From contig JAEUWY010000015.1 in NCBI GenBank assembly GCA_022059125.1, forward strand, positions 1,860,001 through 1,924,000: DNA of 64,000 bases, read 5' to 3'. The notes beneath the pieces are model-generated. The model saw only the letters and a program-made list of their open reading frames with translations, was not told the origin of the DNA and ran no database searches. The DNA comes from Corynespora cassiicola (Eukaryota; Ascomycota; Dothideomycetes; Pleosporales; Corynesporascaceae). Positions 10,545 to 21,730 of this stretch are shown here, in pieces (within the stretch, counting starts at the first letter, position 1; every line of letters begins with the position of its first letter). The position numbers were made by a program, and so were the translations under genes.

Positions 10545-10791
10545 GGTTGTGGATCGTCGCAGCAGAGGAGGTTCGTGACGGAGATGCTCTACTTGGAGGG
10601 ACGGCGATCAGAGCAGGCAGGGGGGACGACGTAATGTGGAGTCGTTGAGTGGTGTTGATGTTGCGGGATGTGAGCTTCGGCCTTGGCATATGGATGGACA
10701 TCGGCAAAACTTAGGGCCGGCGCCGACCTCTGCTCGTCGTCAAGCTCCAAGTCCCATTCCGCATCTCCCCCAGCCATTGAACGTCGCAACT
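10545..10791. promoter_or_regulatory. Bidirectional promoter, RPN9/complex I 39-kDa subunit
   Basis: A 247-bp gap between the start codons of two divergent housekeeping genes. I saw no exact proteasome-associated control element. Confidence 0.5.
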
Positions 10792-12270
10792 ATGGCATTG
10801 CCCCGCCACTGCGCCCGCTCCGGAGCGGGTCTGACGGCCCAATTGCCCTCATCCATACGCCCCGCGAATCTCTCGCTCGTGAGCCGACGATACCTCAACC
10901 AAGATGTCAGGATTACCCGCACTGGAAAACCCATCTTGACCGTGTCTGGCGGCAGGTACGCGCACCAGAAGCTTGGAGTCGAAGCGCTCATGCTAACTTT
11001 CTTCTAGGTCCTCACTTGGAGGTATACTCTCGGCCCGCATCACACGTCGAAGCATTGCGCTCACCTACGAATACAGGCTACACCGCGACCGTCTTCGGTG
11101 CCACCGGATTCCTGGGCCGTTACATCGTCAACCGATTGGGTATGTCGAAATAAGGAAGTACGGGCAGAATTGCGCTGACAGATGGCTTGATAGCCCGCTC
11201 GGGAGTCACGGTCGTGGTCCCTTTCCGCGAGGAGATGGCGAAGCGCCACCTCAAGGTTACTGGAGACTTGGGCAGGGTTGTTTTCGTTGTAAGAGTTGGA
11301 CACGCTTGATTTCAAAAGCATGCAGGCTGATCTGGCCAGGAATACGACCTCCGCAATACCGCATCCATCGAGGAGAGCGTCCGTCACTCCGACATTGTGT
11401 ACAACTTGGTCGGACGGGATTATCCCACCAAGTGAGCCAGTTGCTGCGCTTCCGAGTGTCGCTTTTTGACATTGATTAGGAACTTCACCCTCGAGGACGT
11501 CCACATTGAAGGAACCGAGCGCATTGCCGAAGCCGTGGCCAAGTACGACATTGATCGCTATGTTCATGTCTCTTCCCACAGCGCTTTCCTCGACTCGCCA
11601 TCCGAATTCTACCGCACCAAGGCCAAGGGTGAGCAAGTTGCTCGCAGCATCTACCCCGAGACTACCATCGTTCGCCCCGCCCCCATGTTCGGTTTCGAGG
11701 ACCGTCTCTTGAACAGGCTTGCCGGTGTCACCAACTTCATTACCTCCAACTGGATGCAGCAACGCTTCTGGCCTGTTCACGCCATCGATGTTGGTATGGC
11801 TCTCGAGAAGATGCTCCACGACGACACCACGGCCGCCGAGACCTACGAGCTGTACGGCCCTCGCGAATACTCTATGGCTGAGCTCGCCGAGCTTGTCGAC
11901 AAGGAGATCATCAAGCACAGGCGACACATTAACGTCCCCAAGAAGTTGATGCAGCCAATTGCCGAGGCTCTCAACCGCTTCATCTGGTGGCCTACCACGT
12001 CCCGCGATGAGGTTGAGAGGGAGTTCATTGACCAGCAGTTCGACCAAAACGCCAAGAGCTTCAAGGATCTAGGCATCGAGCCGATTGAACTGAGGAGCAT
12101 GACCTACGAGTATCTGGTACATTTCCACCCTGATTAAACGTATTTGTTGCATCATACTGACTTCTATGCAGAAAGGATACCGCAGCTCATCCTACTACGA
12201 TCTGCCTCCGATGACTGAGCGCGAGAAGAGGGAAGAGAAGAAGTACCTGCACGTCATCGATGATCAGTAG
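10792..12270 (+). CDS. NADH:ubiquinone oxidoreductase 39/40-kDa subunit (NDUFA9/NUO-40)
   Basis: Seven exons: 10792-10955, 11008-11021, 11077-11139, 11194-11288, 11340-11431, 11480-12116 and 12172-12270; 387 residues. Exon 2 is a 14-nt micro-exon needed to make GGR-SSLG-GYTATVFG. This accessory subunit of mitochondrial complex I is an atypical short-chain dehydrogenase that binds NADPH structurally in the matrix arm. An N-terminal basic presequence (about residues 1-35) precedes the nucleotide-binding motif GATGFLGRYIVNRL. Family segments follow in order: REEMAKRHLKVTGDLGRVVF, EYDLRN, SDIVYNLVGRDYPTKNFTLEDV, FYRTKAKGE. The last exon encodes the lysine/glutamate-rich tail. All introns are 49-55 nt. 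Splice choices were fixed by frame and family continuity. Confidence 0.92.
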
Positions 12271-13050
12271 TCGAGCAACAGCTTTAAGTAGTGTCTGTGT
12301 ATATATCTCCCCAAGAACCAGGGTGAAAGGGCCCCTGTCTAGGTCTGTAGAGTCATATCAACCTTTCTTTGCGTTTGTATCATTTCTCTTGACTTGCCAA
12401 ATTTGTATGTCTATTTGGTATATTGATGTCTGCTATCTGAAAACGGCGGAATAGCTGCGACTCTATAAAAGAGCAACGGAATCAACTAGGTCCTGAAAGC
12501 TTGAGGGCAGCACAAGAAACTCGAATTTGCCCAAATTTGCTTTCAAGAAGTATCCCCTTGAACCCTGCGCGGGAGTCTTGCCTACAATACACTGTTCCGT
12601 TTGTTAGCCCGTGTATACATTACCAATATGGCGTTTGAAACCACCTTGTCTTCCGATTGATGCTTTTAGGAAGGTATGTTGTATAAGCCACTCCTGTAAC
12701 TTGTGATGTCCGTCCGGGTTGACAACACTACCTTTTTTCTGATTGGGAGAGTTGATCATGGAGTGGACAGAGCATTATGTGGCTGCTACAAAAATAACGC
12801 CAGACATCCGAGCCTGGGGCTAGACTAGGAGGAAGCGCGACTACTGAGATATTTTGGTTTTGGATGTGATTTCCATCAAATTTTATTCCTTTCTGAGCTA
12901 GCCAATGGGGGCCATGATATATGCAGCTAATTGGGCATTTAGCTGCATGCCCCGTGGGAGGCCTGCCGCCATCAAGCCGAGACAGCCCTGTGTTATGACC
13001 GGCCAATCAACTTCTGAGGGCCTTGCTTTGCATCATCGACGCCAATAGAC
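12271..13050. other. Convergent intergenic region, no gene seen
   Basis: The 3' flanks of the complex I subunit and of the BTB protein. Only short, unconserved frames were found. Confidence 0.5.
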
Positions 13051-13813
13051 CTATAATTTCCCATCAGATCCCCACCCTCCATCATATGTCGATAGCCATT
13101 TCTGATGGAGTTCTTCTGTTGCTGCCGTAGCATATTCGATCACGAAACTTTGCGGCGTATTTTCGAAGAACTCTTCAATCCACGTGTTGTCCCCTGAAGA
13201 TCGAAGGCAGGCTCTGACGCTTCCTATGGAGACGGAAACCAGGTCTTTACGCATAAAGTGACCCTTGGGTGTCAGCCCATACATGATCCTGACGACTTCG
13301 GCGAGATTTGCAAAGTCCGAACGGCTTGGGCCATCTGGGAATGGTACGATATTGGCATAAATGGCTTGTGCGACGATTGCTTTGCATTTGTCGTCTAGTC
13401 TCATGTCGCAAAAGGCAAATAACTTGCATAGCTTTACCCAGTAAGACGCGTCAAAATCAATCTGATTTGGCTGGCGCACGTGCCCCATCTTATTTATTCA
13501 GCCTCGAAATGACGCGGAAAAGATGTATACTCACGTAAAGAGACTGAGTGTAGAGTGCAAAGACTTCTGGCTCATCGTCAGGCAGGCGAACAACTCGATC
13601 TTCAGACTCGATCCACGTGCCTACATTCGGACTCAAGTCAGAATAATATTCAACAAAAGAGGAACCGAAGATGGACTTGCCCTTTAGACAGGCGTCGAAA
13701 TATTTGGAGCGAGTGCGGAGGAGATCTTCGTGGACCGTGAATTGCTTCTGCTTATCGTTCTGTCCGACGAGAATGGTAACTGTCGTTTGACCTAGGGAAC
13801 TTGGGAGTGTCAT
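13051..13813 (-). CDS. BTB/POZ domain protein
   Basis: Two exons on the minus strand, 13813-13535 and 13488-13051, joined across a 46-nt intron (GTGAGT donor, AATAAG acceptor) to give 238 residues. The N-terminal half is a fungal BTB/POZ fold: VTILVGQNDKQKQFTVHEDLL, then TRSKYFDACLKG, then RLPDDEPEVFALYTQSLY, where the intron lies. Short BTB-only proteins of this kind are abundant in filamentous fungi and are thought to mediate protein-protein contacts, some as Cul3 adaptors. The specific role is unknown. The C-terminal half (about residues 95-238) is helical in character with no second domain that I recognise. Confidence 0.75.
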
Positions 13814-14562
13814 CTAAAGCCCTGCTTGATTTCCTTTGGTACTTACGACCAAATGCCGGTATATCCATAGTCGAGCAATTTGCCTTGAACAGGTTTAATC
13901 TCGTCGTCACTGCGACCTTCCATGGCTGGTCGTTGATAGTCATTCGCTGTTTTTGGAGGCTGGAAAGGAAAATGCCCCGATTCAGGTTGAGGGAGAAGCT
14001 GCTGAGAGTCAAGCGTAGATTGTTTCCTGTGGGTTAGGAAACTCTTCTGCTAGGTGGCTGTTTTCACCTCAGCGTCACCTTCACCTTCGCCTCTGTAAGC
14101 CAATCTCCCTCATTATTTAGCTCTACATGCTAACATTCTTCCATCTCTCATCTCTGGGCTGACAAACATCAAACATAGCGCCGCTTTCTGTAGCCGCATC
14201 TAGTTTGGGCACGGTTCTGCAACCAAAAGAGAAGTCTCCGTTTAATGATCCTTCTACAACTTACCGTCTGGACGACTTGGATTGTTTTACTTCATTAAAA
14301 AGAAATTAGTACAAACACTAAGCTTGTACGCTTGCTGAGCGCTTGCCTTGCAAGGTTGGGAGCAGACTGGTTCTCACCTGGGTAGCCGTTTGGGGTTAGC
14401 GCGCTTAGCTAGCATGACACTAAGATGGCATCCTACACCCTCCAGTGGGAGCTTCGCCTTAGTGCTGTGCCGCCTCAGTTCCTCTTCTGCTGACCGCCAG
14501 CTGAAAACCCTCTACTTCCCTCAGCAAACCAACTTCCAGAAATTTGTGCTGTGAAACGTACA
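13814..14562. other. Divergent intergenic region
   Basis: It should contain the promoters of the BTB gene (minus) and the F-box-like gene (plus). No other coding signal was found. Confidence 0.5.
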
Positions 14563-15462
14563 ATGGCCGCCCGTACAATTCCCCAAGCCGCAAAGCTACC
14601 CTCACCGAGTCCCTTACTGAAGCTCCCTCGAGAACTACGCGACCAAATCTTCACCGAGGTATTCAAATCGTCTAGACTCCGGTTTGGCGAGCGGCTGCTC
14701 TCTCGCTTTCCGAGCGAGCGCATGGCCTATGGTCCGAATACCTTAGCACTCCTCCTCGCATGCCGCCAGCTCAACGCAGAGGCCCGCGAGCTATGGCTCA
14801 AGCACGTCCAATTCAGCTTTGAAAGTATCCAAGACTTCCACACGACCATCTCCAAGCTGCCCCCCACCACCGCATCTAAGATACGCCACGTCAGGCTCTC
14901 CGACTTTTCGTCGGTGATCCTGCATGAGGGTGCTCCTCTGCTGCCGGCTGCCCTCAACGTCTTGCCTCAACTCCGGCTGGACACGCTGACGGTGCTCGGC
15001 CCGGGGGCTGAGCGCTCGCACGAGATGCTGTGTGAAATGGCCCAGCGGTGCGACGGCTGGAAGGAGTTTCGCTACTTCTTCGACCGGAGCATGTCGATTG
15101 GGTACATGTACCCCATGATGTGGTCCTACCCATACTATCGGACCTCCAGACCAGAATCACAGCCTCTTCAATGGGCCGAAAAGCTTTGGGAACGAGATGG
15201 CAAGAATTCTGGAGCATCTGTTAGCATCTATGAGCCGCGGTTCCAGTACAAGGCTGGCTCCATGACGTCTCCGTTTGGATATTTTCGGTGGCAGCAGCTT
15301 CCGTCCCCAGAGAAGTTGGAGAGGGAGGGCATGCTCGTGGAGCTTTCGTCAGAGGCGGCTTTTGAATCCAAGGAATCTTTGCTTATTGTCATGAAGCGGG
15401 GTCGCAATGCTGACATTCGAGGCGATCGGGACCGAGAGGTGATACAGGATGGCGCGACGTGA
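14563..15462 (+). CDS. F-box/2EXR-like hypothetical protein
   Basis: A single exon of 299 residues starting at the ATG at 14563. A proline-rich start leads into PLLKLPRELRDQIFTEVF (about residues 20-38), the LP-x-ELR-x-x-I/Y pattern of fungal F-box-like and 2EXR proteins. A LLACRQLNAEARELW segment around residue 65, also typical of that class, follows. The rest resembles the divergent C-terminal region of these proteins (hydrophobic strands, a Trp/Tyr-rich stretch YMYPMMWSYPYYRTS near 180). If it is a true F-box it would recruit substrates to an SCF ubiquitin ligase, but many members have no shown function. No intron is needed. Confidence 0.65.
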   Translation: MAARTIPQAAKLPSPSPLLKLPRELRDQIFTEVFKSSRLRFGERLLSRFPSERMAYGPNTLALLLACRQLNAEARELWLKHVQFSFESIQDFHTTISKLPPTTASKIRHVRLSDFSSVILHEGAPLLPAALNVLPQLRLDTLTVLGPGAERSHEMLCEMAQRCDGWKEFRYFFDRSMSIGYMYPMMWSYPYYRTSRPESQPLQWAEKLWERDGKNSGASVSIYEPRFQYKAGSMTSPFGYFRWQQLPSPEKLEREGMLVELSSEAAFESKESLLIVMKRGRNADIRGDRDREVIQDGAT

Positions 15463-16175
15463 TAGGTGTTTCTTCCCGGCTCGTTTCTTTCGTATGATTA
15501 CGCTCGCAATGAACTCCTCCCATTTTAATATCAAAGGCTTGAAGTTATCATCGTCTGGATTTTTTCTTTCTCATCCCTTTGGCAGCAGTTCACTAGATCA
15601 CAGTTTTGGTTCAAGTCTTTGGTAAGATTATCAGCACCTCGGATGATTACATTGCAATGGCACCGGGGCAATTTATTACGACCATGCAACTAAAGAACGT
15701 TTGAGTTCATTCGTACTACCCAAATTTCGTTTTTGGCATTATGAAAATCACTATATTAGATGCGCTCAACTCCGCGGAAGTTCCCTACATATCAGATAAG
15801 ATGTCGAGAACGGATTGGTAGGTAGACTTGGAATCTAAAGTAATATATGCACGTCTCCAGAAAGACTGTTAGATTTAGAAAGCAAGCGACTGGTGATCGT
15901 CGCTATGTATAACAAACTCTCCGGTAAAGCCAATTGTGTACCACTCTTTGTTGCATCCAGGGTTGGCTCATGTCCAAAAGATCCACTGGTAGGGAGAACA
16001 TGAATAAAGGAAAGTACAGGGTATTCCAACAACGCAACCCGGGACTGTCAATCTTTCTACAAACCCCAAATGAGGCAATTTTGATCCAAATGAGGATAAT
16101 TTTGACCACTCGACGCCGTAAACGATACTTTGGAAAACAACTTATTACCGATCAAGACATTTAGTAAGGGCATCT
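15463..16175. other. Convergent intergenic region, no gene seen
   Basis: Moderately AT-rich DNA with the 3' ends of the F-box-like gene and YVC1. No repeat or RNA gene was recognised. Confidence 0.5.
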
Positions 16176-18476
16176 TTATCCCTGCCAAACGCTACTCAGC
16201 CTTCTTCTCCTGGTCATCACACTTCCAGGACTGATGCTCCTCGATATCGCCCCCGCAAAGCTATTCTCCAATACCGCATCCTCCAGATCGTCCTCCTCTT
16301 CGATCCGATCCATCACCTCCTGCGGCGGCTCCTCGTCAAATACATTCTGCAGATCGGCGTGGACGGAAAAGTTGGACCAGAACGACCACTTGGACCGCCG
16401 AGTCGGCCCGCCAGGCCCGCGCTTCTTGGCCGGCCTCCACAGTCGCTTGCGCTCGTAGAGTGCGATGCCTAGCAAGAGCGGTGCATTGAGAACGCGCACC
16501 AGTGTGATGTTGATCTTGTGGAACCAGCGGGGCGAGAGGATGAATTTGAGCGGCAAGAGGACGACAAAGGCGACGAGATTGAACGGCGGCCTATACGCGA
16601 ACAGCGAATCCGACTTGACGCCCTCGAAGGTGGTGACGGCTCTACGGAACTGGACCTCTGCGACGGAATCGGCGGCAATCTTGGAAAAGGTATTGGACAG
16701 GATCGATACGAGGACGGTGAGGAAGAGAGTGTTGCCGAGGAAGGCGTAAATGACCATTAGGGCGGGGCCGAGGACTTCGTGGAAGGCGGGTGCTTCGCTG
16801 ATTCCGGTGCCGTCTAGACCAAACCAAATCCACAGCATCCATTTGGAGATTGTGATTGGGTTTGGGGAATGTTCAGCGTCGACTGCAGAATTGCCCAAGC
16901 TCAGCCATTTGAGTGCTAGTAAAAATCCAGCAAAACACCACACGGCAATGACGCTCAAGGCAGTGAATTCCTTGACCATGGCTCGGAGCGAGATGAAAAG
17001 CATGTTCTCGGGCATCAGATTAAAAGCCAAGCGCGGAAACAGGATTGGGGCTGCTATAGCCAACACATCCAAGGCCTGTCTGCCTTCCTCGTCGCTGCCC
17101 CTGATCCAACCATGGACACGTATGCCGAAGTAAAGGAAATAGATGGCAACGAATGTGACATCGAGGAAAGCCCACAGTTCCTGTGTATGAACCTGCCACC
17201 CATGCTCTAACGTCGACGCACATTCATCCAAGACCCATCCGGCAGCGTAGAGCATGAACCAAAATTCAGGTGCAGTAAACGATGAGTCTTGCCGGTTCAT
17301 CATGCAATAACAGTAAAGAGCCAGCAGTATGATGAACTGGACAATCTCAATCATGTTGCGCGTACGAGGCACGATCAGCCGGTACTGGTTAAGCAACGGC
17401 GCCTTACGAGGATCGTACAGTGATATGGGCTTGTGCTTGTAGTGGTCGGGGATGATGTCCATGTATGTGGTGGGCGTGTAAACGATTCGTCCACGATAAA
17501 CGGCGTCGATGACTTTTTGAGAAGCAGAGCTGCTGAGGAATATTTTTGCTTCTGATATGATGGCGACCTCCAAAGCAGTGAGTTTGCCCTCGTAGCCTCC
17601 TTGGCTCTGGTACTGCCATTTGGTCCTCGTTGGACATACTTCGGGCGGCGCGCCTTGGAACGGCTGGAAGGGGGCCACCAGCACCTTGGCTAGGAGGAGG
17701 AGACCAGGGCGTCCCGTGCTATCTTCATCATGTCTCCGCAGAATCTTCATGGCGACTAGCTCGCACAGGTTTGCCCGGGTCAAATTGACCGTCTGATGGT
17801 GTTGCTGATACTGTTGTTCTCGCAGGAACTGCAGCCGATTAACGAGAAGGCAATAGGCTAGCCTGAGTCAGTGAAGTCATGTCACAGGCTTGGAGAGATG
17901 CGTACCAATCGATACATTTCCCTCGTCGTACAAGCGGTCGACCAATGGCTTTACAATCAGGACGTTCATCCGGGGTTCCTTGAGCTGATCGATGGTGTAA
18001 GGGTCCTCGATGATGGCCAACACAAGCCGTCGAATTCTGTGGGTGTATTAGCCGTGATATCCGGATCTCTCATTCGTGCAGGGGACTTGCCGGTGGATGG
18101 TGTAGTAAACGCGCAGATCTGCATTGGGATCTGGGACGAAGACCTGTCTTGGGCCAATCTGATGGCCGTCCTCTCGCAGGCAGCCATCTGGGTCGGCAAT
18201 CTCGTCGTCTCCCAGCAGCGTCTCTTGCTCTTCCCTGCTCCTCTGGGCGCGCAGGGCATCACTCAAGCTGCGATGGTTGCTGCTCAGGTGCGGTCTGTTC
18301 AGATGCTCGGGGATGCGAATGTGGGCGCTCGACTTCCTCCTTGGCGATATGTCGCCGCCATTGCTGCTCCCATTGCTGGCAGTCTGGTTGATGGCTGGCC
18401 TCCCGAGATTCGAAGCCGGGCTAGAGTTGTGGTTATTGCGGGAGTTCCAGTCGGGCGCGGAAGTCGGGCCGGACAT
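16176..18476 (-). CDS. YVC1: Vacuolar TRP-type calcium channel YVC1
   Basis: Three exons on the minus strand, 18476-18091, 18036-17906 and 17857-16176; 732 residues, near the usual Yvc1 length. Yvc1/TRPY channels release Ca2+ from the vacuole in response to stretch and cytosolic Ca2+. A Ser/Asn-rich N-terminus of about 125 residues is followed by the cytosolic helical domain (RRLVLAIIEDPYTIDQLKEP, YCLLVNRLQFL, NLTRANLCELVAMKILRR). Several membrane helices and a pore-like segment WMLWIWFGLDGTG come next, then the LGNTLFLTVLVSILSNTFSKI helix. The tail is acidic (RIEEEDDLEDAVLE). Intron 1 has a GC donor (GCAAGT at 18090-18085) with a normal CAG acceptor; it is needed to make YYTIHR-IRRLVLA. Intron 2 uses the second AG (17858) because the first would give a stop. 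It is divergent from the D-serine dehydratase gene. Confidence 0.9.
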
Positions 18477-19959
18477 GTAAGGCGCTTCGGTTCTCTCTGG
18501 GGCGCCGGGGGTTAGGTAATGGGAATAGGGATGGGATGAGTGTGAGGTAATGGGAATCCCGATACCGCAATGGTGGTGTTACGACAAGCTTCGCAGGGCG
18601 TCCGGAAGAGGCAAGGCAGATGACGTTTGGTGGGGCACAGGCGTGACCCTGTGGCTTCTCCCTCGGCCTCTTGTCGCGGGCTCAAACGCAGTCAGGGTGG
18701 TGGAGAGAAGCAAGTACTCGTGTATGCAGGCGGGAATGCTCTCGGGGAATACAGAGTGGAGAGGACGGGGCCAGGGTTGGTTTTGACAAGGTGGCAAAAG
18801 CAAAGAAATGGTTGCGGAGACTGGCGATAACCACTGAAACCGTGCGCTTTCCTCAACGGGCATAGTACGTCATCGTACCTGGGTGCCTCCAGGCCTCACC
18901 TCCAGTCGGCACGCCCGCCCTCACTACGCTCAACCCATGCGCCGATGCCGTCTTGCTGTCGCTACCACTGGGCATGGAGATGAGTGGAACTCGGATGGTT
19001 GACCATGTTCCTCACCACACTACATGTCCCGGCCATGGCATGACTCGGTCTCACTCAGCACCCTCCACGCCGTACCAATGGCAGTCGTTCTTTTATCGGC
19101 TCAAGCCGAATGCCTCCATCTTATCGCCTCGACTTCTACGCAATTCAAGCTCTGCCAATGCTCATTCTTCCTCTAGGGTTGCGCATCCTGGACAGGCTTG
19201 GGCCATGGGCCCAGGCTATTCCATCCGAGTTCCATCCAGAGCCCAAGCGGACAAGGATTGTCCAGCACCAAAACACCACCGCACAGGAGTCGTTCAGGAC
19301 AGAGTCGAGGCCCTAGAGAATGAACGCGAGACCTACAGCCATTCCCGAAAATAGCCACCCCCATCTTGAGCAACTTCTGCCGGCATCCGCAGCCTAGCGT
19401 GCTCTCCCCACCTATGGCGTGCCCCGCGTACCTTACCCCTCCATGTGCCTGGAATCCATCCCGTCAAGTCGTGCATGACCCCTCGCAAACTCTCTCCGGT
19501 CCAAAAATATTGCTTCAGAGTGAAAGCACTCGCCAGAACACTCGTACGCAGCCCCAATCCACGCCGCTGGAGAATAAAAGGTCCGCGGCCTGCTTGCTCC
19601 CTCGTCCGCTGCGCAGCGCGAGCTTCCTAATCCGGAAGGTATCCGCGGCCGAAGAGCCTCACCCCAACCGACGGAAAACCCATCGCACTGCCAGGCTGAA
19701 TCTTACGACACAGGGACGGGAGCCTAACCTTGGATCTGGCAGGGAAGGCGAAGAGTGGGATTACGCGCCTCCCTCCGTGGCCGACGGGCAACAATTCGCA
19801 ACGCTCATCTGACTTGACACATTGAGTCAACCAACTACCTGGCCTATCCATATCAGCGGGGACCATTTTTATAAAGAGGCATACCTACCGTCCTGAGCAG
19901 CATTCACCTAGCCGTTCCTTGGACGCCTCGCAGAGATTCCGCATCCCCGATTGCCCGCC
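18477..19959. promoter_or_regulatory. Long divergent promoter region, YVC1/D-serine dehydratase
   Basis: A 1.48-kb gap between divergent genes, GC-rich, with open frames on both strands that lack any recognisable domain or codon pattern. It presumably holds both promoters. Confidence 0.4.
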
Positions 19960-21730
19960 ATGGCCTCCCCGCAAGCCTTCTACCCGCTCCCCACCACGGC
20001 GTCCCTGCAAAACGCCTACATCGGCGCCAAACTCGACCATGTCCTCACTCCGGCCGCCATCCTCGACCGCGCCATTGTGCGCCGCAACTGCACCGCTATG
20101 CTGCAAGTCAGCGCCAAGCTCGGGGTAACCTTCCGAGCCCACGTAAAGAGCCACAAGGTACGAGAGCGCTCAACCCACCCTACTCAATCTGGTCCAGCAC
20201 TGCGTCCAGATCTGCGCAGAGCATACATAATCGTGCCTTTCCCCCGTGTAGTCTGAAACTCTGTTCCTGGCCTGAAGGGCTGAAACTTTGTGCCTGAGCG
20301 TTTTAGAGTTTCAGGCGAACAGAAATCGAGATGGTGGTGTGCAGCGTAGTGCAGACCGACCGACTGCTGCTACTGCAGCATCTCCTTTGGGCCATTGACG
20401 TGGACTGGCGCGTTTCTAGCAACAGAAACATGCAGAAAAAGTGTATGGACCGGCCGGATTGCGAGGCTAACGCGTGCATTGCATACACATTAGACGCTCG
20501 AAATCGCGAAACTGCAGGTCGGAGACGACGATGGCACGGCTGCCAACTTCGTCGTGAGCACCCTCATTGAGGCGGAGAACTTGGTGCCGTTCGTCGTCGA
20601 GGCCCAGGCCCGGGGCCGCGAGTGCAGCGTACGTACACCGTCACCCCACCCTTTTTTGTTTATTGACGTTTATTGACAATGGAGACGGCGCGCAGATCAT
20701 CTACGGCGTGCCTATCCCGCAGTCCGCGGTGCCGCGCTTGCTCAACCTCGCATCCCGCCTGAAGTCCGGCACCATAAACGTCCTGATTGACAACCAGACA
20801 GCCTACACTAAGTTCATCTCACAGCCCGGCGTGGCCGCCGCGCACATTGGCGTCTTCGTAAAGGTTGACGCCGGCTACGAGCGCGCGGGCATCAAGACGC
20901 AATCCCCAAAATTCGCAGACTTGGTGCGCACCATTGTTGACAAGTCCGGCTCCGACTTCCACGGCTTCTACACTCACTTTGGCCACTCGTACGCCGGCAA
21001 CTCGGAGGACGACGCTGCCAATGGCCTGATCGAGGAGCTGACGGGGCTCGAGGCAGCGGCAAAGGCCGTTCCCGCGTCCTTTGAGGGAAGGCTTGTCCTC
21101 ACGGTAGGCGCGACGCCCACGGCCACGGCGGCGCAGAACATGCTGTCCAGCAACAGCCCACGCGTGGCCGAGTTCTACGACGTGCTCAAGAGGCTGGGCC
21201 AAAAGTACACGGTCGAGCTGCACGCGGGCGTGTACCCGCTGCTCGACTGCCAGCAGGTCGCCACGCACGCGCGGCCCGCCGACGCCCCGGCAGGCGAGGG
21301 CTTCCAGCCCCTCTCCAAGGAGAACATTGGATTCAAGATCTTGGTGGACGTGTCGAGCGTCTACGACGAGAGGGCCAAGCCCGAGGCGCTGGTTTCGGCG
21401 GGCTCGCTGGCCATGGGGAGGGAGCCGTGCAAGAGCTACCCCGGCTGGGGCATTGTCACGGGGGAGTTGGGGAACGAGGGGGCCAAGGTGTACGATGAGC
21501 GGGGTGAGAGGACGGGGTGGATTGTGGGGAGGATCAGCCAGGAGCATGGGCTTCTTACGTGGGAAGGCCCGAGGGAGGAGGCCAACCAGTTGACCATTGG
21601 GGATAAGCTTCTCATTTGGACAAACCATGCCTGCATCGCTGGTGCTGGGTTCGGATGGTATCTGGTGGTGGACTCTGATCTCGGAGGGGATGAGATTGTA
21701 GATGTGTGGGTTCGTTGGAGGGGCTGGTAA
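19960..21730 (+). CDS. DSD1: D-serine dehydratase (DSD1-like, PLP and zinc dependent)
   Basis: Three exons, 19960-20157, 20494-20628 and 20696-21730, give 455 residues. Dsd1-type enzymes deaminate D-serine to pyruvate and ammonia and share a fold with D-threonine aldolases (alanine racemase-like barrel). The PLP lysine is Lys63 in RAHVKSHK, at the end of exon 1. GFYTHFGHSYAG and TVGATPTAT follow. The predicted zinc ligands are His422 and Cys424 in TNHACIAGAGFGWYLVVD. The second exon begins TLEIAKLQVG after a TTAG acceptor, as expected for the family. Intron 1 is 336 nt, far longer than the other introns of the compact block, and contains a 10-bp inverted repeat (20253-20262 with 20305-20314). 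A D-threonine aldolase activity cannot be excluded from sequence. Confidence 0.88.

Noticed and set aside
11061..12047. 328-codon minus-strand open frame
   Set aside because: It is the exact antisense of the complex I subunit exons, an artefact of codon bias.
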